A stretch of DNA of 64,000 nucleotides from Caenispirillum salinarum AK4 (GCF_000315795.1 NZ_ANHY01000019.1:62001-126000), one strand, 5' to 3'; counted from the first letter of the stretch, positions 7,319 to 15,586 are shown. Notes: generated by a model from the sequence alone, not told the origin. Made by a program: numbers and translations.

Positions 7319-9022
7319 ATGCCTGAAGACGTCAAGCAGATGCCGCAACAGGGACAGGGTCCGGCGGCGTCCACCCGTCACGACGACGCACGCGACCTGC
7401 GCGAGAGAGGCGCGGCCATGGCCCATGGCCGGGCGCCGCACGACCACGATTACGAGGCCGATCCCGCACCGGATGACCTCGCGACCTGGCGCTTCACCAA
7501 GGGGCTGACCGGCCGCGACAGCGAGGGCGTCCTGGACCCCGACCGGTACCGCACCTTCGCGGCCATGCTCCGGGACCTGCGCACGGGCATGGTGTTCGGC
7601 CAGGCGACCGGGCGGATTGCCTGGGGCGGTCCGCAGGCATCACCCTACCAGCATGTGGAGACCGTGCTCGGGGGCCTGGCCGGCGGCCGCAAGATGGTCA
7701 ACCCCCTGGCCGGCATGGCGTTCGACCTGCAGGGGGCCGATGCCCACGACTTCTCGATTCCGCAGCCTCCGGGACATACCGCCGGGTCGGTGGCCGAGCG
7801 CGACTGGGAGATGGCTGAACTCTACTGGATGGCGCACCTGCGCGACGTGCCCTTCACCGCCTGGGACAACAGCGTCGAGATCATGCGTGCCGCCCAGGCG
7901 CTGGAGCATCCGTCCAAGCCGCCGACCGTCTGCACCACGTTGACGTCGCGGTCGCTGTTCCGCGGGCTGACCGGCGGCGATCACGCCGGCCCCTACATCT
8001 CGCAGTTCCTGCTGCGTGACATTCCTTACGGCACACTCGACATCCAGCAGCGCAACCGCGCCGCCCCGCGCGGCAAGGACTACATGACCGACTGGCAGTC
8101 GTGGCTGGACGTGCAGAACGGCACGGATGTGTATCCCGGCTACAAGGCGCTGAACGAACGGCGCTACCTGTCGTGCCTGCGCGACCTGGCGACCTATGTG
8201 CACTTCGACCAGCTTTACGAGGCCTATCTGAATGCGGCGCTGATCATGGTCAGCAACCCCAATGAGTTCCCGCTGAAACCGGGGCTCGGGTATGGCGCCG
8301 CCGACAAGCAGCAGGGGTTTGGGACCCTGGGCGGGCCACACATCCTGAGCCTGGTGACCGAGATCGCCACGCGGGCGCTGAAGGCGGTGTGGTTCCAGAA
8401 ATGGTACGTCCACCGCCGCATGCGGCCGGAAGAATTCGGCGGCCGCATCTACGCGCAGATCCACAAGGGCCGCAACTTCGGCATTTCCATCACCGGACCG
8501 CTGGAGGCCGCGCTCGAACCCTTTGACGGCCGCGAACTGCTGCCCATGGCGTTCCCCGAGGGATCGCCGACCCATCCCGCCTATGGCGCCGGCCATGCGA
8601 CGGTCGCCGGTGCCTGCGTCACCATCCTCAAGGCCTTCTTCGCCGAGGACCAGCCCATACAGAACGCGGTCCAGGCCAACGCGCTCGGCGATGCCCTGGA
8701 GCCCTATCTGGGCGGCGATCTGCTGGCCATGACCGTTGGCGGCGAGTTGAACAAGTTGGCAGCCAACATCTCCATCGGCCGCAACGCCGCCGGCGTTCAC
8801 TGGCGCAGCGACTATACGGAGTCCATCATTCTGGGCGAGCGTATCGCGCTGACGGTCCTGCAGGAGCAGTCGCTGTGCCTGGCGGAGACGGGCGCGGCGT
8901 TCTCGCTGACGCTGTACGACGGCACGCCGATCACCATCGAGAACGGCGACATCTTGGCGGGCGGGCAGCCCTACGAAATCCAGCGCGTCCGCACCACGTT
9001 CGGCGCTCCCTGCACCGCATGA
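7319..9022 (+). CDS. Vanadium-dependent haloperoxidase-family protein (PAP2 superfamily)
   Basis: The 567-residue protein carries all three vanadate-site motifs of the family: K361 through R369-P370 (KWYVHRRMRP), P420-AYGAG-H426 (the PSGH-like motif), and R488-x5-H494-x3-D498 (RNAAGVHWRSD). These residues bind vanadate in bromo- and chloroperoxidases, which oxidise halides with hydrogen peroxide, and phosphate in related acid phosphatases. Length fits the haloperoxidases rather than small PAP2 phosphatases. There is no signal peptide; the first 60 residues are hydrophilic and His/Asp-rich. The ATG at 7319 follows GGAGG. It trails the holin-like gene and ends at a strong terminator. Halide preference cannot be read from the sequence. 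Confidence 0.85.
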   Translation: MPEDVKQMPQQGQGPAASTRHDDARDLRERGAAMAHGRAPHDHDYEADPAPDDLATWRFTKGLTGRDSEGVLDPDRYRTFAAMLRDLRTGMVFGQATGRIAWGGPQASPYQHVETVLGGLAGGRKMVNPLAGMAFDLQGADAHDFSIPQPPGHTAGSVAERDWEMAELYWMAHLRDVPFTAWDNSVEIMRAAQALEHPSKPPTVCTTLTSRSLFRGLTGGDHAGPYISQFLLRDIPYGTLDIQQRNRAAPRGKDYMTDWQSWLDVQNGTDVYPGYKALNERRYLSCLRDLATYVHFDQLYEAYLNAALIMVSNPNEFPLKPGLGYGAADKQQGFGTLGGPHILSLVTEIATRALKAVWFQKWYVHRRMRPEEFGGRIYAQIHKGRNFGISITGPLEAALEPFDGRELLPMAFPEGSPTHPAYGAGHATVAGACVTILKAFFAEDQPIQNAVQANALGDALEPYLGGDLLAMTVGGELNKLAANISIGRNAAGVHWRSDYTESIILGERIALTVLQEQSLCLAETGAAFSLTLYDGTPITIENGDILAGGQPYEIQRVRTTFGAPCTA

Positions 9023-9044
9023 GGGGCCGGCCGGCAAAATGCCG

Positions 9045-9081
9045 AAAGGGGTGTCGCCGGGGGCGGCACCCCTCCTTTTTT
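9045..9081 (+). terminator. Rho-independent terminator of the haloperoxidase gene
   Basis: AGGGGTGTCGCC pairs with GGCGGCACCCCT around a short loop, followed by CCTTTTTT. It lies just after the haloperoxidase stop codon. Confidence 0.88.
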
Positions 9082-9188
9082 CCCGGCGCCGGCGTCCCGG
9101 ATTTCCCCTTCCTGACGCTTTCGCTTGTCTGTACAGTGGACTTCTAAATTAGAAAAAAACGATCCACACGATCAGGGAGACGTTCACC

Positions 9189-9785
9189 ATGCGCTTCATC
9201 GCCATCGCCATGGCGGGCCTGCTCGCGTTCGCCGCGCCGGCCGCCGCCGAGGACGAAGTCCGCATCACCGGTGACCTGCTGGAATTCCAGGTGGAGGGCC
9301 CGGACGGCCCGATTACCGTCAAACGCATCCAGGACCAGGAAAACGAGATCACCGGCTACTACGCCATGACCTCGCGCAAGTGCCCGCCGTTCTGCATCCA
9401 GCCCATGGAGGCCGCGCCGGGCGTGAAAACCATCGGCGAGTTGGAGATGGTCGACCTCATGCGTGACCCCGACGCCATGGTGATCGACGCCCGGACGCTC
9501 GACTGGCATGTGAAGGAGACCATTCCCGGCTCCGTCAACATTCCCTACACCGAGGTCGCCTCGCGCCTGGACGAACTGGGCTGCGAGAAGGGCGACTCGG
9601 GCTGGAACTGCGAGAACGCCAAGGACGTGGCGCTGTACTGCAACGGCCTGTGGTGCGGCCAGTCGCCCATGGCGATCAAGGCCATGGTCCGCGAAGGCTA
9701 CCCGCCGGAAAAGATCAACTACTACCGCGGCGGCATGCAGGCCTGGAAGGTGCTGGGCTTCAACACCGTGGAAGGCATGATGTAG
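9189..9785 (+). CDS. Periplasmic rhodanese-like protein
   Basis: The 198-residue precursor has a signal peptide (MRFIAIAMAGLLAFAAPAAA, cleavage after Ala20). A rhodanese fold occupies roughly residues 85-195: VIDARTLDWHVKETIPGSVNIPYTEV, then the active-site loop ALYCNGLWCGQSPMA with Cys at about 151 and 156, then the closing helix GGMQAWKVLGF. Rhodaneses transfer sulfane sulfur or act as thiol carriers. The extra pair CPPFC at about residues 62-66 could be a redox or metal site. GGGAGA lies upstream of the ATG. It stands alone between two terminators; the acceptor is unknown. Confidence 0.88.
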   Translation: MRFIAIAMAGLLAFAAPAAAEDEVRITGDLLEFQVEGPDGPITVKRIQDQENEITGYYAMTSRKCPPFCIQPMEAAPGVKTIGELEMVDLMRDPDAMVIDARTLDWHVKETIPGSVNIPYTEVASRLDELGCEKGDSGWNCENAKDVALYCNGLWCGQSPMAIKAMVREGYPPEKINYYRGGMQAWKVLGFNTVEGMM

Positions 9786-9812
9786 GCCGCCAGCTGCATC
9801 TGCACCTTGGCC

Positions 9813-9843
9813 GGGGCGCCCCGATCGGTGGGGCGCCCCCTTT
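9813..9843. terminator. Terminator between the converging rhodanese and channel genes
   Basis: A perfect 10-bp inverted repeat, GGGGCGCCCC - GATCGGT - GGGGCGCCCC, ends in CCTTT. It could serve both converging genes, although the U-tract is short on the plus strand and absent on the minus strand. Confidence 0.7.
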
Positions 9844-9855
9844 CGCGGCGGCGGC

Positions 9856-10695
9856 TCAATCCATCTCGCCCTTCAGCTCCTTCTTCACCTGCCCGTATGC
9901 GAGCAGCGAGAACAGCCCGGTTCCGCCGATCACGTTGCCGATGAAGGCGGCCGATATGAACGACACCACCTTCACGGCGTCCGCTTCGCCGACGGCCCAC
10001 AGGTGGAAGGCCTCCGTCGCGCCGGCAATGACATGGGAATAGCCGCCCAGCGCGATCATGTAGGTCAGAAGCACCACGATCCAGATCTCGAACCCGCGCG
10101 AGTTGGGCAGCAGCCACACCACCGCCGCGATGATGAAGCCGGCCGTCACGCCCCTGCGCACGGTTTCTCCCCATCCATGCTCCAGGATGGGCGCCGACAC
10201 CTTGGTGAAGGCGTCCAGTTGCTCGGGCGAGGCCAGGCCGCCGAACACGGCGATGAAGACGGCAAAGGCCGTGCCCACCATGTTGGCGACGAAGACCACC
10301 GTCCACAGCCGCGCCGTGGCGCGCAGGGCGTTGGGCGTGGTGCGGGCAAAGACGGGCAGGACGGCGGTGATGGTGTTCTCGGTGAACAGTTGCAGCCGGC
10401 CGATCACCACGATCACGAAGCCGATTGTGTAGCCCAGGCTGGCGATGGCGTGGTGCCATGGGCCCTGCGGCACATGCTGGTACAGCAGGCCCTCGCTGAC
10501 GACCGACATGCTGATGGCGATGCCGGCGGCGAAGCCCGACCACCACAGCGACACCACGGGCCGCCGAAGCTCTGACTCACCATCGGACCGGATGATCTGG
10601 TAGATGGCCGACGCCGTCAGCCGGGCACGCTCAGCCTTGGACGGTTCGCCGGTCTTGGTTTCCTCGGGCTGTTCGCCCATGTCGCCATTCTTCAT
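9856..10695 (-). CDS. Formate/nitrite transporter-family channel (FocA/NirC/YfdC-like)
   Basis: The 279-residue product is an inner-membrane protein with about six helices of the FNT fold. After a hydrophilic N-terminus (about residues 1-45) come WWSGFAAGIAISMS, GFVIVVIGRLQLFTENTI (the family's LFTEN-type loop), an ANMVGT segment and FIGNVIGGTG near the end, all standard FNT landmarks. The family conducts formate, nitrite, hydrosulfide or similar anions; the substrate here is not decided. I used the ATG at 10695, preceded by AGGAG, rather than the upstream ATG at 10761. The upstream sequence overlaps a dispersed repeat. Nitrite would fit the denitrification genes elsewhere in the window, but the distance makes this only a suggestion. 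Confidence 0.88.
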   Translation of the reverse strand: MKNGDMGEQPEETKTGEPSKAERARLTASAIYQIIRSDGESELRRPVVSLWWSGFAAGIAISMSVVSEGLLYQHVPQGPWHHAIASLGYTIGFVIVVIGRLQLFTENTITAVLPVFARTTPNALRATARLWTVVFVANMVGTAFAVFIAVFGGLASPEQLDAFTKVSAPILEHGWGETVRRGVTAGFIIAAVVWLLPNSRGFEIWIVVLLTYMIALGGYSHVIAGATEAFHLWAVGEADAVKVVSFISAAFIGNVIGGTGLFSLLAYGQVKKELKGEMD

Positions 10696-10740
10696 GGCTG
10701 AGGGGGGTCTCCTGACGGCGGGGAAGGATGGGCTCATATA

Positions 10741-10834
10741 CGCGTCGATGATTGGAATCATCGACGCTGCGTTCAGGCGGCATGCAGCCTCACGCGCCAG
10801 AAGGCGCGGCGGCCAGTCGGCCTTGCCGGGCGAC
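10741..10834 (+). repeat. Dispersed repeat with TCGATGATT/AATCATCGA palindrome, copy 1 of 2
   Basis: It begins with the 20-base palindrome TCGATGATTGGAATCATCGA and ends with a conserved block containing CACGCGCCAG, GGCGCGGCGGCCAGTCGGCC and TTGCCGG. The same start and end occur in reverse orientation at 16625-16747; the middle differs in length and sequence. It lies between the start of the channel gene and the 3' end of pyrE. No gene is carried. Confidence 0.7.
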
Positions 10835-10861
10835 GAGTCTACGACTTCGTGTGTCGCCCGG
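10826..10861 (-). terminator. Hairpin downstream of pyrE, possible terminator
   Basis: CCGGGCGAC at 10826-10834 pairs with GTCGCCCGG at 10853-10861. It is 44 bases past the pyrE stop codon. No U-run follows on the minus strand, so it may be a stability hairpin or a Rho-assisted stop instead; it shares its left arm with the dispersed repeat. Confidence 0.4.
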
Positions 10862-10904
10862 TGTCACTCATGAAACGCCCTACAGACCTTCCCGCTGCCG
10901 TGGA

Positions 10905-11594
10905 TCACTCCTCCTTGCCGCCGTGGGCGCGCGACCAGCCGATGGGATCGTCGAAAAAGGCCCGCACCTCGTCCAGCGAGGCGATGTCGAAGCGCTTCTG
11001 CTCGGCGGCGACCTCCAGCACGTCCCACCAGTTGGCCAGGTAGTGAAGCCGGATGCCCTGCTTGAGCATGTCTTCTTCCGCGCCCGGAATAATGCCGTAG
11101 AAGAATGGCACGAAGGTGTGGGCGCACTCGGCCTCGGCCTTGCGGATGGCATCGGCGAAGACGACCTTCGATCCGCCGTCGGTCGCCAGATCTTCCACCA
11201 GCAGCACCTTTCCGCCGGGCTTCAGCTCACCCTCGATCTGAGCCATGCGGCCGAACCCCTTGGGCTTCTTGCGCACGTACAGCATGGGCAGCATGAAGGC
11301 GTCGGCGATCCAGGCGGCATAGGGGATGCCGGCCGTCTCGCCGCCCGCGATGTGGGTCAGGCTTTCGGTGCCGATCTCGCGCTCGATGCATTCGCGCGCC
11401 AGTTCCACGATGCGGCGGCGGGCGCGCGGGAAGGCGATGACCTTGCGGCAGTCGATGTAGACGGGGCTCGCTCGGCCGGAGGTGAGGATGTAGGGCTCCT
11501 CGGGCCGGAAATTCACGGCCTCGATCTCCAGCAGGATGCGGGCGACGGCCAGTCCGGCCTCTTTCTGGGCTGGCGTGCGGGATGCGGCGTCCAT
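10905..11594 (-). CDS. pyrE: Orotate phosphoribosyltransferase
   Basis: PyrE joins orotate to PRPP to make OMP in pyrimidine synthesis. The 229-residue product has the PRPP-binding motif VLLVEDLATDGGSK, the early YILTSGRASPVYIDCRK segment and the flexible-loop region YVRKKPKGFG with its lysines, as expected for a type I PRTase. The ATG at 11594 starts MDAASRTPAQKEAG; the much longer open frame upstream is antisense to the enoyl-CoA hydratase gene and is not coding. The gene is monocistronic and divergent from enoyl-CoA hydratase, with about 115 bases between the starts. Confidence 0.95.
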   Translation of the reverse strand: MDAASRTPAQKEAGLAVARILLEIEAVNFRPEEPYILTSGRASPVYIDCRKVIAFPRARRRIVELARECIEREIGTESLTHIAGGETAGIPYAAWIADAFMLPMLYVRKKPKGFGRMAQIEGELKPGGKVLLVEDLATDGGSKVVFADAIRKAEAECAHTFVPFFYGIIPGAEEDMLKQGIRLHYLANWWDVLEVAAEQKRFDIASLDEVRAFFDDPIGWSRAHGGKEE

Positions 11595-11711
11595 GGCGGC
11601 GGCTCTCTTCGGGAAAAAGGCTTTGGAGAGCCCCTGTTTAAGGGTAAACCGGACGGCAGACAACGTTGAAACCGGCCCGCGCCGGCTCGTGAAAAAGGGG
11701 AACCCGCACCA

Positions 11712-12488
11712 ATGTCCGACGTCATCGCCGTGGAGCGCGACGGCAGCCTCGCCACCGTGATGCTCAACAAGCCCGAGAAGCTGAACGCCATGGACCTGCC
11801 CATGTGGAAGGGGCTGGCGGACGCCTTCGCCGAGCTTGACGCCGACGACACCGTGCGCTGCATCGTGCTGACCGGCGCCGGAAAGGCCTTCGCGGCGGGC
11901 GCGGACATCGGAGAGTTCGAAACCGTGCGCGCGACGCCCGAGCAGGCCCGCGACTACGACGACGTCATGCGCAAGGCCCTGAAGGCGGTGCGCGAATGCC
12001 GCCAACCCGTCATTGCGCGGATCGAGGGCGCCTGCGTCGGCGGCGGACTGGAGCTGGCCGCCATGGCCGACATCCGCATCTGCAACGAGGCTGCCCGCTT
12101 CGGCGTGCCCATCAACCGCATTTCCGTCGTCATGGCCTACCCCGAAATCCAGGGCCTGATGCGCCTTGCCGGGCCGGCGAACGTGCTGGAAATCCTGCTG
12201 GAGGGCAAGGTGATCGGCGCGCCCGACGCCCTGCGCATGGGGCTGGTGAACCGCGTCATCGCCGACGACATGATGGACGCCGAGATGTCGGAGACGGTCA
12301 AGCGCATCACCGCCGGGGCACCGCGCGTGAATGCCTGGCACAAGCGTTTCGTCCGCCGCCTGCTGGACCCCGCACCGGTCACCGAGGATGAACTGGCGGA
12401 GTGCTACGCGTTCCTGAACACCGCCGACTATGCCGAGGGCATGGCCGCCTTCAAGGGCAAGCGCAAGCCCGCCTTCAAGGGGGAATAA
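11712..12488 (+). CDS. Enoyl-CoA hydratase/isomerase-family protein
   Basis: This 258-residue crotonase-fold protein has the oxyanion-hole segments GKAFAAGADIGEF and EGACVGGGLELAAMADIRI. The next segment, normally FGxPExxLGxxPxxGGxQRL in hydratases, reads RFGVPINRISVVMAYPEIQG. The first catalytic glutamate (the E of PE) is therefore replaced, and a classical 3-hydroxyacyl-CoA hydratase reaction is doubtful; isomerase, decarboxylase or other crotonase chemistry is possible. It ends five bases before the ELM1-like gene, so the two form an operon. No beta-oxidation partners are adjacent. Confidence 0.85.
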   Translation: MSDVIAVERDGSLATVMLNKPEKLNAMDLPMWKGLADAFAELDADDTVRCIVLTGAGKAFAAGADIGEFETVRATPEQARDYDDVMRKALKAVRECRQPVIARIEGACVGGGLELAAMADIRICNEAARFGVPINRISVVMAYPEIQGLMRLAGPANVLEILLEGKVIGAPDALRMGLVNRVIADDMMDAEMSETVKRITAGAPRVNAWHKRFVRRLLDPAPVTEDELAECYAFLNTADYAEGMAAFKGKRKPAFKGE

Positions 12489-12492
12489 GCGC

Positions 12493-13479
12493 ATGGTGGC
12501 GCCGTCCGTCTGGGTGCTCGCCGACGACCGGGCCGGCAACGTGAACCAGGCGCTCGGCGTCGCGGAGGCGCTGGGCCTGCCCTACGAGGTCAAGGACATC
12601 CGCTACACGCGCTTCGCCGCCCTGCCCAACATCGTGCGCGGGGCGTCGACGCTGGGGCTGACGGACGACAGCATCAAGGGCCTGACCGCGCCCTGGCCGG
12701 AGGTCGTCATCGGCGCCGGCCGCCGTGTTGCCCCGGTGGCCCGGTGGATCAAGCGCCAGGCCGGCGGGAGGGCCTTCCTGGTGCAGGTCATGCGCCCGGC
12801 GGGCCTCACCCCCGGCGCGGTGGGCGAGTTCAACCTGATCGCCGTGCCCCGCCACGACAAGGTCGACGACATTCTGCCGACGGTCCTGCGCATCACCGGC
12901 GCGCCCCATCGCGTGACGCCCGAACGCCTGGGCCGCGAGGCCGAGACCTGGCGCGACCGCTTCGACGGCTATCCCCGCCCCTTCATCGGCGTGCTGGTGG
13001 GCGGGGCGACCAAGAACCGCCCTTTCACCACCGACATGGCCCGCGACCTGGCCGGCAAGCTGCGCGGCCTGCAGACGGAGACCGGCGGCACGCTGCTGAT
13101 CACCACCAGCCGCCGCACGCCGGCGCATGTGGTGGACGTGCTGGAGCGTGAGTTGCCGCCGCCGACGTGGCTCTACAAGGTCGGCAGCCCCGGCGAGAAC
13201 CCCTATTTCGGCCTTCTGTCGCTGTCCGACGCCCTGGTGGTGACGGGGGATTCGGTGTCCATGTGCTCGGAGGCCTGCGGGACGCAGGGGCCGGTGTTCA
13301 TCTGGGCACCACAGGGTTTCGCCGCGCCCAAGCACGAACGCCTGCATCAGGAACTCTACCGCCTGGGCTACGCCAAGCCCCTGACCGGCGGCTTCATCGA
13401 CTGGACCCACCCGCCGCTGAACGCCGCCCGCGACATCGCCTTGGCGGTGCGGGAGAACCTGGGGCTGGAGGGGCGGTAG
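12493..13479 (+). CDS. ELM1/GtrOC1-family protein (DUF1022)
   Basis: The 328-residue product belongs to the ELM1-like family, related to GT-B glycosyltransferases. Plant ELM1 acts in mitochondrial fission, and bacterial members are widespread in alphaproteobacteria with no settled role. Visible features are the opening VWVLADDRAGNVNQALGVAEALG, the segment VIGAGRRVAPVARWIKR, the second-domain start PFIGVLVGGATKNRPF, and LSLSDALVVTGDSVSMCSEA near residue 250, which resembles a sugar-nucleotide binding region. The ATG at 12493 almost abuts the upstream gene. A sugar-transfer or lipid-related role is inference only. Confidence 0.85.
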   Translation: MVAPSVWVLADDRAGNVNQALGVAEALGLPYEVKDIRYTRFAALPNIVRGASTLGLTDDSIKGLTAPWPEVVIGAGRRVAPVARWIKRQAGGRAFLVQVMRPAGLTPGAVGEFNLIAVPRHDKVDDILPTVLRITGAPHRVTPERLGREAETWRDRFDGYPRPFIGVLVGGATKNRPFTTDMARDLAGKLRGLQTETGGTLLITTSRRTPAHVVDVLERELPPPTWLYKVGSPGENPYFGLLSLSDALVVTGDSVSMCSEACGTQGPVFIWAPQGFAAPKHERLHQELYRLGYAKPLTGGFIDWTHPPLNAARDIALAVRENLGLEGR

Positions 13480-13514
13480 ACTTATCCCTCGTTTTCGAAG
13501 GGACATTTCCGCCC

Positions 13515-13543
13515 TTGACGCAGCCCCGCCAACACCCTACCCA
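13515..13543 (+). promoter_or_regulatory. Probable promoter of the leuA leader, giving a leaderless transcript
   Basis: TTGACG at 13515-13520, a 17-base spacer and TACCCA at 13538-13543 make a plausible housekeeping promoter. Seven bases after the -10 is the ATG of the leader peptide at 13551, so transcription should begin at or next to that codon. No ribosome-binding site lies upstream of the ATG. This layout matches the leaderless trpL leader known from Sinorhizobium. Confidence 0.6.
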
Positions 13544-13550
13544 TAAGCCC

Positions 13551-13595
13551 ATGGCACAGATTCGCGACCTCGCCCTACTGCTTCTTACCAACTGA
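13551..13595 (+). CDS. Leucine-rich leader peptide of leuA (14 aa)
   Basis: The 14-codon frame reads M-A-Q-I-R-D-L-A-L-L-L-L-T-N and then stops. Five of its codons are leucine (CTC, CTA, CTG, CTT, CTT), four of them consecutive, and they include the uncommon CTA and CTT. This is the hallmark of a ribosome-mediated attenuator: when charged leucyl-tRNA is scarce the ribosome stalls on the Leu run and alters folding of the following RNA. A 20-base perfect palindrome begins directly after the stop codon. leuA starts 273 bases further on. There is no ribosome-binding site, consistent with a leaderless start. Confidence 0.8.
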   Translation: MAQIRDLALLLLTN

Positions 13596-13868
13596 CCGAC
13601 GCCGCGCGGCGTCGGGTCGGAACGTGTAAGCAGTACCCAGGGCCAGGAACCGCCGCAGCCATGATCCCCCACAGTCCGAACACCTCCGCCACTGCATCGC
13701 CCCGCGCCTTCAGTCTCGCGCGGGCGCTGGCGTTGTTGCGACTGCGCGGCGGTCGTCGGCCCCGAGCGCTTCGCGGCGCGCCGACGACCGGAACCCGCCG
13801 CGCATCCATGACGGCGTGCCCGCCGCACCCGTCCCTCGCCGCAGCCGACTGAGACAAAGAGACGCACG
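13596..13868 (+). promoter_or_regulatory. Attenuator region of leuA
   Basis: Right after the leader stop codon is the palindrome CCGACGCCGCGCGGCGTCGG (13596-13615). Further on, GGTCGTCGG at 13751-13759 pairs with CCGACGACC at 13781-13789, enlarged by GCGGC/GCCGC outside it. Alternative pairing is possible, because CCGACGCC upstream and GTCGTCGG downstream share complementarity. No U-run follows the second hairpin, so control may act on translation or through Rho. The lack of any other convincing gene in these 270 bases supports a regulatory leader. Confidence 0.55.
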
Positions 13869-15560
13869 ATGAAGGTCGATCCCGCCGTAAAATACCGCCC
13901 GTTCGAGCCCGTCAAGCTCACCGACCGCACCTGGCCGGACGCCACCATCTCCCGGCCGCCCATCTGGTGCGCGGTGGACCTGCGCGACGGCAACCAGGCG
14001 CTCATCGAGCCCATGGGCACCGACCGCAAGCTGAAGATGTTCAACCTGCTGGTCGAGATGGGCTTCAAGGAGATCGAGGTGGGCTTCCCCGCCGCCTCGC
14101 AGACCGACTTCGACTTCCTGCGCCTGCTCATCGACGAGGGCCGCATCCCCGCCGACGTCACCATCCAGGTGCTGACACAGGCGCGCGAGGAACTGATCGC
14201 GCGCACCTTCGAGGCCATCCAGGGCGCCCCGCGCGCCATCGTGCACCTCTACAACTCCACGTCCGAACTGCAGCGCCGCGTCGTCTTCCGCACGGATCGC
14301 GAGGGCATCATCGCCCTGGCCGTGAAGGGCGCGAAGATCGTCAAGCGCTACGCCGACGAGGCCCGCGCGCGGGGGCAGGAGATCGTCCACCAGTACTCGC
14401 CGGAAAGCTTCACCGGCACCGAACTGGACTTCGCCGTCGACATCTGCAAGGCCGTGATGGACGTGTGGGAGCCGACGCCCGAGAAGCGCGTCATCCTCAA
14501 CCTGCCGGCCACCGTGGAAATGTCCTCGCCCAACGTGCACGCCGATCAGGTGGAATGGTTCTGCCGCGCCCTGCCCAACCGCGACTGCGCCATCATCTCC
14601 GTCCACCCGCACAACGACCGCGGCTGCGCCGTCGCGGCGGCGGAACTGGCCGTCATGGCCGGCGCCCAGCGCGTGGAAGGCACGCTGTTCGGCAATGGCG
14701 AGCGCACCGGCAACGTGGACCTGATCACGCTCGGCATGAACCTGTTCACGCAAGGCGTTGATCCCGGTATCGATTTCAGCGACATGAAGCGCATCGTGGC
14801 GATGGCCGAGGAGTGCAACCGCATTCCCGTCCACGTCCGTCACCCGTGGGCCGGCGAACTGGTGTTCACCGCCTTCTCGGGCAGCCACCAGGACGCCATC
14901 AACAAGGGCCTGAAGGCCATGCGCGAGACCAACCAGCCGCTGTGGGAAGTTCCCTACCTGCCCATCGACCCCGCCGACATCGGCCGGTCGTATGAGGCCG
15001 TGATCCGCGTCAACAGCCAGTCGGGCAAGGGCGGCGTCGCCCACATCCTGGAACGCGACTTCGACCTGAAGATCCCGCGCGGTATGCAGGTGGAGTTCGC
15101 CAAGGTCGTCCAGCAGCTGGCCGACAAGACCGGCGAGGAGCAGACAAGCGACCTCATCTGGCGCGCCTTCGAGCAGACCTACCTGTACGAGGGCTCCGGC
15201 CGCTTCAGCTTCATCGACCACCGCACCGTGCCCGTCGGCGAAGGCGTGGAGGCCAACCGCGCCATCACCGCCCGCGTGATGGACGGCAACGTGGCAAAGA
15301 CGGTGGAAGGCCACGGCTCCGGCCCCATCGACGCCCTGGTCGACGCCCTGCGCACCAACCTGGACGTGGACGTGACGGTGCAGGACTACACCGAACACGC
15401 ACTCGGCTCCGGCTCCGACGCCCAGGCCGCCGCCTACGTGTGCGTGGCGAACCACGACGGCCGGACGGTGTGGGGTGCGGGGCTCGACCGCAACATCGTC
15501 GCGGCATCGCTGAAGGCGGTGCTGGGGGCGGTGAACCGGCTGGAACAGGGCGAGGGTTGA
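13869..15560 (+). CDS. leuA: 2-isopropylmalate synthase
   Basis: LeuA condenses acetyl-CoA with 2-oxoisovalerate, the first committed step of leucine synthesis. The 563-residue protein is of the longer LeuA type. It begins with a lead-in YRPFEPVKLTDRTWPDATI, then the HMG-CoA-lyase-like barrel with WCAVDLRDGNQALIEPMG, the metal-binding ISVHPHNDRGCAVAAAELA and GNGERTGNVDLITLGMN, and a C-terminal regulatory domain (about residues 440-560) that binds leucine for feedback inhibition. A weak GAGAC precedes the ATG. Expression is probably controlled by the leucine-rich leader upstream. A GC-rich palindromic repeat follows the stop codon. Confidence 0.95.
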   Translation: MKVDPAVKYRPFEPVKLTDRTWPDATISRPPIWCAVDLRDGNQALIEPMGTDRKLKMFNLLVEMGFKEIEVGFPAASQTDFDFLRLLIDEGRIPADVTIQVLTQAREELIARTFEAIQGAPRAIVHLYNSTSELQRRVVFRTDREGIIALAVKGAKIVKRYADEARARGQEIVHQYSPESFTGTELDFAVDICKAVMDVWEPTPEKRVILNLPATVEMSSPNVHADQVEWFCRALPNRDCAIISVHPHNDRGCAVAAAELAVMAGAQRVEGTLFGNGERTGNVDLITLGMNLFTQGVDPGIDFSDMKRIVAMAEECNRIPVHVRHPWAGELVFTAFSGSHQDAINKGLKAMRETNQPLWEVPYLPIDPADIGRSYEAVIRVNSQSGKGGVAHILERDFDLKIPRGMQVEFAKVVQQLADKTGEEQTSDLIWRAFEQTYLYEGSGRFSFIDHRTVPVGEGVEANRAITARVMDGNVAKTVEGHGSGPIDALVDALRTNLDVDVTVQDYTEHALGSGSDAQAAAYVCVANHDGRTVWGAGLDRNIVAASLKAVLGAVNRLEQGEG

Positions 15561-15586
15561 GGCAGGGGTGATCGGCTGACGCCGAT

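Noticed and set aside
7015..9022. A prophage remnant, suggested by the holin-like gene
   Set aside because: No integrase, lysin, capsid, tail or att-like repeats are present around it.
13661..13852. Second Leu/Arg-rich frame upstream of leuA (63 codons)
   Set aside because: Composition follows the GC bias, the ribosome site is weak, and it overlaps the predicted hairpin; the 14-codon frame at 13551 is the better leader.
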